From positions 472,507 through 536,506 of the forward strand of contig MNCI01002172.1 in NCBI GenBank assembly GCA_015680685.1: a DNA stretch of 64,000 bases, read 5' to 3'. Shown piece after piece: positions 9,897-21,354 of the stretch (position 1 is the first letter of the stretch; every line of letters starts with the position of its first letter). The DNA is from Gnetum montanum (taxonomy: Eukaryota > Streptophyta > Gnetopsida > Gnetales > Gnetaceae). A program made the position numbers and the translations under genes. The notes under the pieces are model-generated. The model was not told the DNA's origin. It ran no database searches and saw only the letters and a program-made list of their open reading frames with translations.

Positions 9897-10002
9897 GCGA
9901 TATCGCGTACGCGATATCGCAGGTGAAGACGCGATATCGCGTACGCGATATCGCATGGGATGCGATATCGCGTCGGCCGCGATATCGCGTACGCGATATC
10001 GC
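9897..10002. repeat. Palindrome array GCGATATCGC, seven copies (5' LTR)
   Basis: Copies at 9897, 9911, 9931, 9945, 9962, 9979 and 9993 (10 bp each). The other LTR of the same element has four. As LTRs are identical at insertion, the array changed length in or after the last replication cycle. Confidence 0.95.
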
Positions 10003-10028
10003 GGCCTAGTGAAAACCGCGTCTCATCA

Positions 10029-10033
10029 AGTGG
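10029..10033. repeat. Target-site duplication of element A, right copy (AGTGG)
   Basis: Identical to 2582-2586. Confidence 0.95.
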
Positions 10034-10760
10034 GTAAATTTGTAGAATCAAAAAGTGATTGTACAAGTGAGCCTCAAAATGCTTCTACAAACCATGTTAG
10101 CTCTTGTAGAGTGTGAGTTGTAGAACTAAAAATTGGTTGTACAAATGGGCTTTGAAATGCTTTTCAAAGCTACGTTAGCACCAAAATTATAAACCTTACA
10201 CATGGGGCCTACTAAAGATTATTCCACACATTGCTAATTATAGTTTTAATCTAGCTTAGCTAAGCTCAATATAAGAAAGGTTTTTAAAGATTTTGAAAGA
10301 ACTAAAAAGCCACATAAGCTTAGCTATGAAACACCTTAGCCATGTCAACTTATGATTAAAGAAGAAGTTCATAGAACCAAAAAGTATTTCTAAGAATTAG
10401 TTCAATATAAACTACCTCTAAAACTATTTTGCCATGTGAGCCTAAGTAAAAGGAAGAAATTCATAAATCGAAAAGGTGGATCTATGAAGTATTTCTACAA
10501 GCTATATTAAGACATGAAGAAGCTGTAATTTAGGGATTCAAATGTGAGACCTGTTATGAAGTAACAAATAGGTATGATTGTGCTTAATCATAATTTAGCT
10601 CAACAAGCCATAAATCAACAAAGAGAAGAACCAAGGAATGTTTAAGCTTAATCAAGAGCCACGTAAGCAAAAATTTTGTAGAATGAAATATTGATTCTAC
10701 AAAGCACTAATAAATTCTATAGGTATGAATATTAAAGAAGCCTATTCTAAGTAGAGCCAA
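10034..10760. repeat. Palindromic TAGAACCAAAA minisatellite, copy 1
   Basis: Decayed units with TAGAATCAAAAAGTG, TAGAACTAAAAATTGG and similar, separated by 60-100 bases. The array is homologous to the longer one at 33880-36010 and starts left of element A (about 2500). Confidence 0.75.
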
Positions 10761-10899
10761 ATATGGTTCTATGAAGTAGTTCTATTTATATGCCATGTCA
10801 GCTCAATCACTCTTAATCATTTTAAGAAAAATGAACAACTAGAATAACAAAAGGTGAGTTAAGCATTAAGACCAAAGTATTTGTACTGAGTCTATGGTT

Positions 10900-13800
10900 A
10901 TTTAATAACAATGATAGAGTAGCTCGATGAAATCAAGATGTACAACATATGTTAAAAGATGATTCAAATAGCTTTTCCCTGAGTGGATGAATTAAAAAAT
11001 AAGTTTTAGCTATTAATTTATAAAACTATGCTAGATTTCAAATCATAGAGCTAGTAGTATGTAGAGATGAACATCGAAGTAGAGCAAGAGCCATGCTTCA
11101 AGCACAAAGAAAATATTTCTTGAAGCTCTTTGGATTTCAGCTTAAAATACCTCACAAGGAAAAGAAAGAAGTATTGTAGAAGTTTTAGGATAGTGATACC
11201 TTTAGCTTCTTTGATTATCTTTAGCATTTCAAGCACAACATAAATTAACTACAACAATGGATAGATGTTGAACAACTAGATTTCAAATTCAAAGAAAAAT
11301 ATTTATTCAAATTTGATGAGGATCATTATTTAATTAAGAAGACAAAGCTCAAAGCTTTAGACTCAATGAAAGATTGATGAGGAGTCTATGAGAAGACATG
11401 CCTCTAGAAGCTTAGTTTCAAATCTAGGGCCAACATTATAAGAGATTTCATCAATCACTTGATACTTGAAATTATATATGAGAAAGATAAGCTTTTCTTT
11501 AGAGGGAATACTAAGTGCTTCATCGACATTAGTGTCAAAGAGGCATATAAGCTCTATGGACTCATAGAGCCTAATATAACAAACATGGAAGTGCAACAAA
11601 TTAATAAGAAGGTCCATTGTGGTAGATTTTTTGGCTCATCCAGAAATAGAAAAAGCTTTCAAGATCTAGCTAGCACACCTCACAAAGATCTGAGGATATT
11701 AAAATGTCATTTCTATAGCAATAGAGCTTAGGTTTTCTCATAGAATATTTAGCTTAAATTTGAATTTCTCCTCGGGTTATGAAATTAACCATGTTGTTGA
11801 TTATCATTTTTTAGCATGAGTAGCTCTAGAGAATAGGAAAAATTTCTTCCTTATATAGTATATGAATAATATATTGTAGAATAGCTTAGCAAAGATTCAT
11901 GAACTAGGGATCTAGTTAAGTTTAAGGTAATTTTAATGGACTATTTATTAAGTAAGATTCTAGAACTTGAAAGAACAACTCTAATTTTTATTGGGTATGT
12001 ATGAAAGCATAGAGCTTTCCCTGAAGATCCTTACTATGATTTTTTCTAGTCACATACTAAAATAGCTATTTTGATGCCCAAGCCTTAGAATTTTTAATGA
12101 ACTGCATGTATCCCCATTTTTTTAAATTCATTTTAGAATCTTTTTCATCATGGATAAATTAGCAAATTGTTAATAAAATTAAGAATAAATGTCATGCAAC
12201 TAATTTTTTACATGCTTGCTATACTTAGATTTTGATAGTAGGGCTTGAAGGATAAGCATTTAAGTTGCCAAGATTTGTAACTCCATATCTTGCAACTTTG
12301 GAAGTAGGAAGGAAAATGTGGGAAAGTCTACTAAGATATGACTACAAGAATAAAGAATTTTTTTATTTGAAATTTAACTTTTGAAAATTCAACAATGTAG
12401 GGAATTTAAAAGGCATCGAAAAATGGTACAACAAACAATGTGATTTTTCTTTAGCTTCAAAGAGAATATATTCAAATATTAAGGCTTGTTAATTTTATCA
12501 ATCTAATGAGGCAAATGTGATCTATTGAAGAGATATAGGTAAAGAGGTTAATCAAGCCAAGAATGGAGCACCAAAACAATTAAGAAGAAGCTTATTAATG
12601 AAGCTCCTTGCCTCTGCATGTGATCAACTAATGATTAAGGTCTACAAGTGAATAGAAAGTAGAGATCATCATCTCACTAGATATTTCTTGATGAGTATAT
12701 AGCTTTGATGGAAGAAAAATACTTCTTTTGAAAGCTTCAGGATCTAGAAAATGCCATGCCTAATGAAATATTTCCATCAAATGGAGTTGGATATGGAAGG
12801 GTAAAGGTAACTAGAAAGATAAAAAGTAAAAGAATAAAAGCTACAAAGGAAAAATAACAACAAGAGCTTCTAAAGTAGCAATAGTAGTAGCAAGAGCTAC
12901 TCAAATTACAAGAGCTACAATAGTAAAAACATAAGGAGGGAGAAAGCTCATCATTAGCCCTAAAAATGTTAGAATTCCCCTTAGGTTGTTTAATGAAAGG
13001 AGGAAGTTAGTTCTTCAAAGTCAAAGAAAAGAAAGGAAGGATCATTCTTAGCCAAAAGATCTAGACCAAGCTAGAAACTAAAGTAAGTGTTATCTTCCAT
13101 TATATGGAGAATGATTCTTAGATTAGAGGTCAAAATATAGTAATGTCTCATCAAGATATATCAAATGCCATAGCTATTCTAATAAGGGATATGAAACAAG
13201 TAGTTGATAGCTAGATTTCCAAGATCAAAGAGTATTTGATGTAGAATGAGTAGAAGATCATCAAGCTAAGAGAAGAGTTGAGAGACTCAAAGGATATAAA
13301 TGGGCAGCTACCATTATTATTAAAGAGTCATTACTTGAGAACAAGAAGTTTGCTATGGTACTATTAATAGAAAGGATAGCTGTGGTAAGCTCTAAATTAG
13401 AACAAGCTAAAAAGGACAAGATCCTAGATCATTCTTACTTGTTGCAGCCTAGTTTTTAGGAGCTAATGTTGAACTTAGCTATAATAAGGAATGGATGTAA
13501 GAAACTCAAGCGAAGATCGAAGAGGTAAAGAAGAATCAAGCTATTTTTTTTAGATGAAACACAAAGCTTCTAAATTAGTTAGAAAAACTATAAAATAAAG
13601 AGAAGCATTACCATAGTACAAAAAGGATTTCTTAGACAATATGATAATAGCAATTGTAAGAATAATGGAAGAAACTAATCAAAAGAAATTAGAGTTGAAA
13701 CAAATTTGTTCAATAGTAGGAGCTACATTAATTAAGATAACTAATTTACTAATTGAATTAGGTGTCAAGGAAAGGATTAGAAAATATTATTAAGAAGCTT

Positions 13801-14040
13801 GACAATGCATAGCCATATTTATTAAATGAAGCTATAAAAGTCTTACTCAATCATGGAAGAATAGCTCAGTAATTACTATAAGAAGGAGTACAAATTCAGA
13901 AAATAAGAAAGCGTATTAGAAAGTTAAAAAATTGTCAAATGACTTGTAGTTATATGAAGAGAATGTAAGGGTAATTAAGTCAAGATGTTGTAATTACCAA
14001 GAGTTACTATATAAAGCTTTGAGTAGATTTAGAAAAAGAG
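10900..14040 (+). pseudogene. Accessory ORF of element G, copy 1 (function unknown)
   Basis: Broken plus-strand frames can be followed beside the second copy at 36300-38617 and 51424-52065. The first part (11390-11720) reads KLSFKSRANII, then YEKDKLFFRGNTKCFIDIS, a globular-looking domain. The middle (about 11900-12800) is Leu/Phe-rich. The last part (13080-13950) is Glu/Lys/Ile-rich and likely coiled coil. Total size would be near 1000 residues. I do not recognise the family with certainty. Its position upstream of gag resembles the ORF1 that Ogre/Tat elements carry there. Stops are common where Gln or Trp is expected. A TATATAAAGC string follows near 14013. Confidence 0.5.
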
Positions 14041-14699
14041 GGAAGGGGGAATATAAGATACATTCTACTTATCTCTTATAGTTTTTCTTTCAATTTGAAT
14101 TAGAAATAGATAGATTTCTTTACTTATTTAGCTTAAATTTTGCATAGCTATGTTTAGTTGAATGATAAATTTTGGAATAAGTTATTTTCTCAGAACACGA
14201 AGGTTTAGCTTATTCTTGTTATTTTGATTAAATGGGATAGCTTTTGTAAGTATCCATTTTGAATCAATTTAGCATAGAATTAATGTCATCTTCACTATAA
14301 TTTTGAGCTCCATGAATAATTTTTCTATCTTATATTCCTACTCTGTTTAGCATAACTTTTGTGAAATTTAGATTTAGGACATTTGCTAGTAGATAGCTCA
14401 AAATGAAAGAATGACATATTGTATAAAAATTATTTGTTCACTATCTTAGTTAGGTAGAATTTAGAGTTAAATGAGAAGAAAGCTATTAATTTTCATCATT
14501 ATGTTGAGGGATAACTACAATGGGTAGCTAATAATTATAGACAAAAGAACACTTTCTTTGAAGTAGATTATCATTAATATTGATTTAGCTATAATTAGCT
14601 CATTTAAACTAGCAAAACTTATTTGGGGGTATCTATGCCTTAGTAGAACTAGAGGCTAACAATAATCTATAATGAGTTATCTAGACTATAGAGCAAGAT
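14041..14699. other. No gene seen
   Basis: AT-rich sequence between the accessory ORF and the tandem repeats; no frame, terminal repeat or RNA gene recognised. Confidence 0.6.
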
Positions 14700-14990
14700 C
14701 ATAATCTTGCACTAATAGTTTAATTGGTGCTAGAAGGAGGGCACATTAGGTTAAATTTCCTATGCCAATAATTTAATTGTACTATAAGGAGGGCCCATTA
14801 AGTTAAATTTCATGTATCAATAGTTTAATTGGCGCTAGAATGAGGGCTCATAAATTAGGTTAGATCCTTTTATGTCAATAGTTTAACTGGCACTAGAAGG
14901 AAGGCTCATAAAATAGGTTAGAGTTCTCATGCTAACAATTTAACTAGAGCTAGAAGGAGGGTCCATTAGGTTGAATTAGTAAGTTTATTT
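14700..14990. repeat. Tandem repeat, five units of about 60 bp
   Basis: Units share the consensus AGTTTAATTGGCGCTAGAAG followed by GAGGGC and (after a short gap) TTAGGTTAAATT. They lie just upstream of gag. Each unit contains TGG(C/T)GC, a typical PBS opening, but I could not match it to a tRNA. Confidence 0.85.
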
Positions 14991-15179
14991 TAGTTGATAA
15001 GTGGATCTTCAAGTAGGTAAGAGAATTTTAAAAACCCATCAAATTTGTTTAAACTTAAGACTAAAGCATCATTAGAAGAAGAGTTTGAGCCTCTAATTAG
15101 AAATATAAATAGTGGGGTGAGAACAAGATGAACTAAGGTCTCACCCTTAATTAAAGATCTATCTTTTGAAGGGAAAGTT

Positions 15180-16600
15180 AGATTTAAAATAAGATCATGT
15201 AGAAGGACAAATAATTTGCAAATAATGGCTAATAATCCTTTTCTAAATGCATTTTAGCTTTCTATGCCTTTGTAATTTAATGCATATAATCAAATTCGAA
15301 AAGCTACTTATAATAATTTACCAAAGTCATACATTTATGTGAAGGCTTATTTAGTAGAATAATACTTATATTTATTTGAGCTAACCTTATTCCATGTGAA
15401 CATTTGGCATTAAGACTAAGCTTGTAGGATGTTTGTAGGCAATCTCAGAGATATGACTTAAATTTAGTATTCTAATCTGCTAAATAATAACATTAATAGT
15501 TGGAATGATATGAAAGCCTTTATTCATAACCTAATTTGGTAATCAAATTAAACAACATCAACTATATAGTGTATTAGCTCAAATGAAATAAGAAAACAAG
15601 GAGTCAATTAGGGAATTTAACATTGAATTTTAGAAAGCATGTGGCTTATTTAAAAATTAGTTTTGTCCAAGTAATGAGGTCTTAAGAGACACTTATTTAA
15701 ATGTTATAGATCCCAGAATCTCAATTTGGTTAAGGAGAATACATAATATTAACAACTTATGTAATCTTTATAGTTAAGCCATAGAGTTAGAAAGATAATT
15801 AAACTTAGATACATATAACACACAACATGTTGTAAAAGAATCACAAAGAGGATTACTTCTTATATAAAATTTTACTTAGCTTTGAATAGTACCCTTAACA
15901 AGTAATTCTATTAAATTATAAAGTGAGGAATAGGATAAGGATCAACTTTTAAAAGAAATATCTAATAAAATTATTAAATTAGAAAAATCTCTAAATAGGT
16001 AAAATTTAAAGAAGATAGAAAATTTTGATAAACTAGAGAATCTGATGTCTAGGTTGAACTAGATGATATTGAAGGAAAGGAAGTCTTCATTGATTCAAAT
16101 TTGATAAAATTTGAAGATAAGTATAAAGAATTAATGTAGATTGGGATTTATTATTTAGAGGTCATCAGATGATGAAACTTTAGAAGAATTAGAATTAGGT
16201 TATTTATCAAATGATGATTTCAATAAAAATGAAGAACCTAGATATAGATTGTGGAGCACTAAAGAGAAGTTGACCATATCTTGACCCTCTAATATAATTT
16301 TTGAGCCTACTGAAAAGAGAAAATATCTTGATGAAAAAAAAGTCCAAAGAAAGAACTCAATGAAATGAGAAAATTCATCAAGACTATTTTCCTAAGATGT
16401 TTAAAAGGTTAGGATTTTATGGAGAAGAAAAGTATGATATAATAGAAGATTTGAAGTGAGTTAAGCCTAATATTAGTTTGTATTAGGTGATTTAGATAGA
16501 AGGTTACTCAAGAATTTTAAAAAATTAAAAATAAAAAGAAGGTTAGTAATATAGCCACATATTTTATTTATAATGTTGATAAATCTATTAATAAAACATC
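15180..16600 (+). pseudogene. Gag remnant of element G
   Basis: The frame starts about 15222 with MANNPFLNAF. Between 15590 and 15800 it reads REFNIEFQKACGLF and later IDPRISIWLRRI and AIELERQLN once stops are read through, a typical Retrotrans_gag pattern. 15950-16050 is Lys/Glu-rich; 16150-16260 is acidic (SSDDETLEELELGYLS). I see no zinc knuckle. Many TAA/TAG stops replace probable Gln codons. It lies between the 60-bp repeats and the protease. Confidence 0.6.
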
Positions 16601-16629
16601 TATTATAGTGGATAGAGATGCACTACCTT

Positions 16630-16790
16630 TTGATTAACTCTCAAACTAAAAGGTAGGTATCTACATAGTTGCCTAGTTGATTTAGGAGCTACTTTAACAT
16701 TGATGTCTTTGTTGATTTTCAAACAAGTAGACTTAGAACTAGAAAAACTAGACAAAATTTTTTTAGGTCAATAAAATTAGAGTTAAGATA
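16630..16790 (+). pseudogene. Aspartic protease fragment of element G
   Basis: Near 16670 the frame reads CLVDLGATLTLMSL, equivalent to the retropepsin motif (D-[SLG]-G-[AS]-x-[VL]-N-L-[ML]). The second active-site residue is Leu, not Ser or Thr. About 30 codons later the sequence leaves the family, where unrelated DNA begins. Confidence 0.55.
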
Positions 16791-16799
16791 ATAGGTTAG

Positions 16800-17879
16800 T
16801 TACCAAATATGTTACTGTTGGTGACCATTTGGGACTGCCAATGTTTTCCTCTGATCTTGCAACTAGGATAATGGGAAATGCAGGTGTTCCTTTGAATAAG
16901 GTTCAGGTGCTTGTTGGTCTTTGGTAACACTAAGGTCTAGATACCTCCAAATAAACTCGGTGGTTATAGAGTGAACTAAGCATGAATGTGTAGTTGCTAT
17001 TGTGATTGTTGAAATGGTTAGATTTGTGTATGAAATTGTAATTGGCTATTATAATAGAAATTTAACTAACCTTGTTAAACACTATGAGTCATTAAAGATT
17101 ACTATTTTGTCAAGTCACTTAGTTTATATATTTGAAACAAATAAAATTTCACAAAAATGCTTGAGCACAATTTGTTAAAATCTACTTCTAATTCTCCCCA
17201 TAGAGAAAGTTCCATAAGAAAACTAGAAATAGAGCGAGATTCAATGGGTTTTAGAAAAAGAAAAGAAAAGAAAGTAGATTTGTGTAAAACCCTAAACATT
17301 TAGGCAAGATAAATTGAATATGATGAAACACTTTGCAATAAAGCTATTCCAATTCAATCTAAGTATTACAAATTGCCCAAACCCTCTAAGCCCAACAAAC
17401 AATTTCATAAAAGACACTCTTACTAAACTACAAAAACACTTTGTAATTGACAAGTACAATCTTTTATTTGGCTAGTTAATAGTTGTCAAGAATTGCAAAT
17501 AATAGAGCTATCAGAAAAAATTTGACAAATTCAAGATTGAAATTCCAAGGTAATAAACTTTTAGGAAAATGAAGCTATTTCAAGCAAGTCAAATTATCAA
17601 TGATTTTGTAGATCCTATAGACTCAAATAGGAAATTTTTATAAGATTTTACTATTAAATTACTCAAGATGCTTTTCTAAGACAACATAAGCTCTTATATG
17701 GTAACCAAAATAGAAGTATAGAATTGCACAAACATCTAGCTATAAGAGCAATCTAGAAAATCCCAAAATTAAATGCCAAGCATGATACTATCTAAACCAT
17801 TAGCCAAGAAACTAAGACAAAATGAGAAGAAAAGAACTCACAGGATTAAAAGAAAGTATTTGAATTGATGCCTTTAGCA
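16800..17879. other. Unassigned insert next to the LRR fragment
   Basis: An open stretch at 16806-16925 (KYVTVGDHLGLPMF start) is not recognised. The rest, to 17880, shows no gene. It separates protease from archaeal RNase H together with the LRR fragment and is therefore probably inserted or captured DNA. Confidence 0.5.
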
Positions 17880-19060
17880 AACCTTGCTTTAGATTTTTCC
17901 ATGACTGATTTGTTCTTTTTAGGAAAGGGTTGAGAAAGAAAGCAGATTATCTAGTCAATGCACCTTCTTAATTTAACTTATAAATGTGAGTGTTGTCATT
18001 TTCAATCATGCTTCTAACCTTAAAATTAAATGTTCACGTTCTTTAATGATCTAAGATTCTTCTAACAAAGGTGGAAAGAGCCAAAGAGCCCATCCCATTA
18101 TTTTTTTATATCATCCTTTTGTAAAAACAAACTTGCTTTCCTTCATTAGTAAGCAAATCTTACCCTTTTAAACTGTGTTCAAAAGTACCAGAAGATACAT
18201 ATGAGAAGGGTACACTTATTGGTGATGGTGATATGATCTTTGATGCAGAAGAACAACATTCAAGAGAATTCTTCAGTGTAGGTAATGTCCCACATAAATT
18301 TTTGAAAGAATTATCTAACATCATGAGATGGGGTAGATTTTCCAAACTATTTAGTACTTATCTAGAGAGATTATCCTAGCCAAGATGAAGAACCTTCAAA
18401 TGACTCAACTACAACACTATTTGGAATACTACCTATTAAATCATTTGATGATAAATCTAACACAACCAAGTTTGTTAATCTACCAAAATTTGAAGAAATA
18501 TTCCTTGAAATATTGTTCCATGTTAATGATAACACTTTTAGCTTTACCAAACTTTCCATTTCTTTTGGAATAAACCCCATTTAACCAATTGGAATCAGGG
18601 TCAAAATGAAGAATATTACTGATTTTGCCAAAAGCTACTAGTATTGATCTAGTAATGTTGTTAGCAATAGCTACTAGGTGTACTAAGGAACTATACTTAG
18701 AAAGCCTTAATAAAACTGCTTTCCCTGATATCTGATGTGAGTTTATATTCAAAGTTAAGCTATCCAACCTTCCACAATCACAAGAGAGAAGCTCACTTGT
18801 ATTTCTTATCTTGAATTTGCTCATCTCCTCCGTAATTGAATTAGAAATGAAGCTCTATGCAAAATTGACCATTCAAGGAATTAAAATTAGGGAGAATAAA
18901 TGCAGTCCATCTTATTACCAAAGAGAACTTTTCAACAGCCCCATTGTCAAATACTGAAAGTAAATAGTTTATGTTGCCATATATTACTTCTCTTAAAATC
19001 TTCAAATGTTGGATTTGCAACTCAAACTTCTTAAAGCTTCTCTTAATAAGCACCACAACC
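17880..19060 (-). pseudogene. Leucine-rich-repeat protein fragment (receptor-like), antisense inside element G
   Basis: Minus-strand frames encode LRR units of the plant extracellular type (LxxLxLxxNxLxGxIP). At 18371-18580: VKLKVLSLTWNNISRNIS, then TNLVVLDLSSNDLIGSIPNS. At 18590-18780: weaker units with SLVHLVAIANNITRS. At 18230-18380: NSLENLPHLMMLDNSF then CGTLPT. 18841-19056 has further Leu-rich text. Frames shift and stops occur, so no product is made. Proteins of this kind (receptor-like kinases or proteins) sit in the plasma membrane and sense ligands; I see no transmembrane or kinase part. The fragment may be a host gene piece captured by, or caught between, transposons. Confidence 0.72.
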
Positions 19061-19389
19061 TCATAAAGCCTACTCCATTAAATGACCAAAATGTGCTAAT
19101 AGTTACTTCAAGTAGCTTTAGATCCTAGAATTAAGAGTAGAGTAACAATTTAAGTAATAGATATTTTTGATTCATATAGCCTATTATTGAGTAGAAGTTA
19201 GAGCAAAAATTTTTCTAGCTAAATAGCAATAGATCATTCACATGTGGGGTTACCATGGAAAGGAGAATCGAATGAAATTTATATATATAGTGAGCTACTG
19301 ATGATTAAAAATGTGACTATTGATGGAAAAAAAATGATGAAACCAAAGGAAGTTAAATTAGGATTTAGCTTTATTCAAGAAACACAAAT
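19061..19389. other. No gene seen
   Basis: Transition from the LRR fragment back to element G. The frame from about 19240 leads into the RNase H domain. Confidence 0.5.
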
Positions 19390-19820
19390 TAGGAATTCTA
19401 ATAATCAATAAGAATAATTTTGGAAATTATATTTTGATGGAGTTTGCAATTCCAAAGGATTAGGAATAGATATAGTCCTAATTAGTCCATAAAATCATAT
19501 AGAATCCATAGCTATATAATTATAATTCCCTTGTACTAATAATAGAGTTAGATATGAAGCCTTATATAAGGGTTTGAAATTAGGAAATGATAAAAGGATT
19601 AAGAAATTAGAGGTGAAAGAAAATTCAAAACTAGTCTATGATCAAATACAGGGAAAATGAAATATTAAAAGTTCATTTCTCAAGTCTTATAAATAGATGG
19701 CAATGGAAATGCTTGAAAATTTTAGAGAATACAAAATTAAAAATATTCCTAGGGAGGAGACTCAAATAGTTGATAAGCTTGTAGTAGTATCCTTGACTCT
19801 TAATTTATCAAAAGTAATTA
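19390..19820 (+). pseudogene. Archaeal-type RNase H domain of element G
   Basis: The frame reads WKLYFDGVCNSKGLGIDIVL, then CTNNRVRYEALYKGLKL, then LEVKENSKLVYDQI and later NIPREETQIVDKL. These correspond to the four catalytic acidic blocks of the plant/archaeal RNase H: D in FDG, E in YEAL, a D-to-N change in the usual GDS block (KENS), and D in the final block. The domain precedes RT. In most Ty3/gypsy elements with a second RNase H it follows RT, although I recall plant elements with this order. Stops are few. Confidence 0.72.
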
Positions 19821-20099
19821 AATAATGGAAGAGAGTGATTGAATTAGAATCAGTGCCTATAGTTTTTGATAATATAAGTTATCTTCAAGTTTTTAAAAAT
19901 GATCATTAGATAGCTCAATTCCTAAACAATACAAGAGAATTTAAAGATTAGGTTTATAAATGAGAGGACATAAATTGAAAAATAAAAAGAATACCAAAAA
20001 GAGTACTACAATTAAAGGAAGGATTTAAGGAGAAGTTGGTTAAAGGATTAGATGTCAAAGGTCCCAAGGATCAAGCTTATAAGATAGTGAATTTAAGAT

Positions 20100-21354
20100 G
20101 TGAAGATATTCTAAGAAATTTAAATATTAGGTTAAAGCTAGAACCACAAATAAAATATCAAATGATATAGATTCTAAAAGAAAGCATAGAAAGTATTACT
20201 TGGTCTTATGATCATTTAAGAGCCTTTAATCCTGATATTATAACTCATAAAATTCCTTTAGTAGAAGGCTACAAGATGATCAAGCAAAAAATTAAAGAAA
20301 TTTAACCCAATCTTTAAGCTAGAAATAGAAGCTTATATTAAGAAGCTATTAGGTACAAATATAATATCTCTAGTGATGTATTCAACTTGGATAGCTTAGT
20401 GCTAGTCAAAAGAAAAATGGAGATATAAGGTTGTGTGTTGACTTCAGAAATCTATATGAAGCTTCGATTAAAGATTGATGAGATGCTAACTAAGGTATCA
20501 GGATGATAGTTATACTCATTTCTAGATGGTTTCTTAGGTTATAATTAGATAATAGTAAATAAGAATGAAAGATATAAGATAACATTTATTCAAAATGAGG
20601 CACTTTTGCATATAAAAAAATGTCACTTGGCTTATCAAATGCAACACCTACTCTTCAATGAGCTATAGATATTGCATTCAAAGAAATTATTGGTAAATCA
20701 GTAACTATTTATTTGAATGACATCACAATATATTCAAAGTATGAATTAGATCATATATCTCATTTACAATAAATATTTGATAGATGTAAAGAATTTGGTA
20801 TTTCATTGAATCTGAAGAAATGTATTTTTGGTGTAGAGTTTGGAAGCTTATTTGGACATATAATTTATTTAAAAGAAATAGCTATTAATCAATCCAAAAT
20901 ACAAGCCATTTAGGATATAGAACACCATATGAACAAAAGGTCATTACGGTCATTCTTTCGAAAGATTAATTTTGTTAAAAAAATTTGTACTAGTATTCAC
21001 TAAAATAACAAAATTTCTTTTACAAATGTTAAAGAAAGATTTTGAAGTAAATAAAACAAAGGAATCAATTGAAGCATTAGATTTAATTAAAAAAGCTATT
21101 ATGGAAGCCTCATAACTTGTGAACCTTAAACTAAAGGAGGATGCTTAATTATATGCTTTTGCATCAAAAAAATCTCTAGCCATAATATTAACACAAAAGA
21201 AGGAAAAGAAGAAAATCCAATGAAATTTTTAAGTTATTAGTTAAAAGAAGTTGATAAAAACTATCCTGAAATTGAAAAAACAAGCATTTGCTATGATAAA
21301 ATCTCTAGGATATTTTAAGAATTATTTAGAAAATACTACAATTCACATTATGAC
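20100..21354 (+). pseudogene. Reverse transcriptase and RNase H start of element G
   Basis: The frame includes SITWSYDHLRAFNPDIITHK (entry block of plant Ty3 RTs), YSFLDGF, MSLGLSNATPT (shifted) and VTIYLNDITIYSK near 20700, where YLDD has become YLND: one catalytic Asp is Asn. Near 20820 it reads GISLNLKKCIFG, GHI, and the start of RNase H (about 21140-21354), cut by solo LTR F. Clear plus-strand pol downstream of the archaeal RNase H. The RT is dead from stops, frameshifts and the active-site change. Confidence 0.8.
21350..21354. repeat. Target-site duplication of solo LTR F, left copy (ATGAC)
   Basis: ATGAC before TGATGAATC; the same five bases follow the LTR at 30940-30944. Confidence 0.92.

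Larger units (their letters stand above)
2587..10028 (-). mobile_element. Element A: young gag-protease-only LTR retrotransposon (Athila-like Ty3/gypsy derivative)
   Basis: This 7.4 kb insertion is complete at both ends: direct LTRs (2587-3640 and 8925-10028), TSD AGTGG, a tRNA-Asp primer-binding site next to the right LTR and a purine tract next to the left LTR, all placing the sense direction on the minus strand. The only long frame is gag-protease. Sequence on both sides of the missing pol matches its relatives in the window, so RT, RNase H and integrase were lost by internal deletion and the element must borrow them to move. The LTRs differ at only about ten sites plus one array-length change. 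Base composition is CpG-rich, unlike every neighbour. The pre-insertion site is visible as a paralogue near 35270. Confidence 0.95.
8925..10028 (-). repeat. Element A 5' LTR
   Basis: Same sequence and ends as 2587-3640, with about ten small differences and a longer palindrome array. This copy holds the active promoter of the element. TATA box at 9871-9880 (minus). Confidence 0.95.

Noticed and set aside
14000-14030. TATATAAAGC as a promoter
   Set aside because: Present in both copies of the accessory ORF end but with no LTR structure or downstream transcript evidence; too weak to list.
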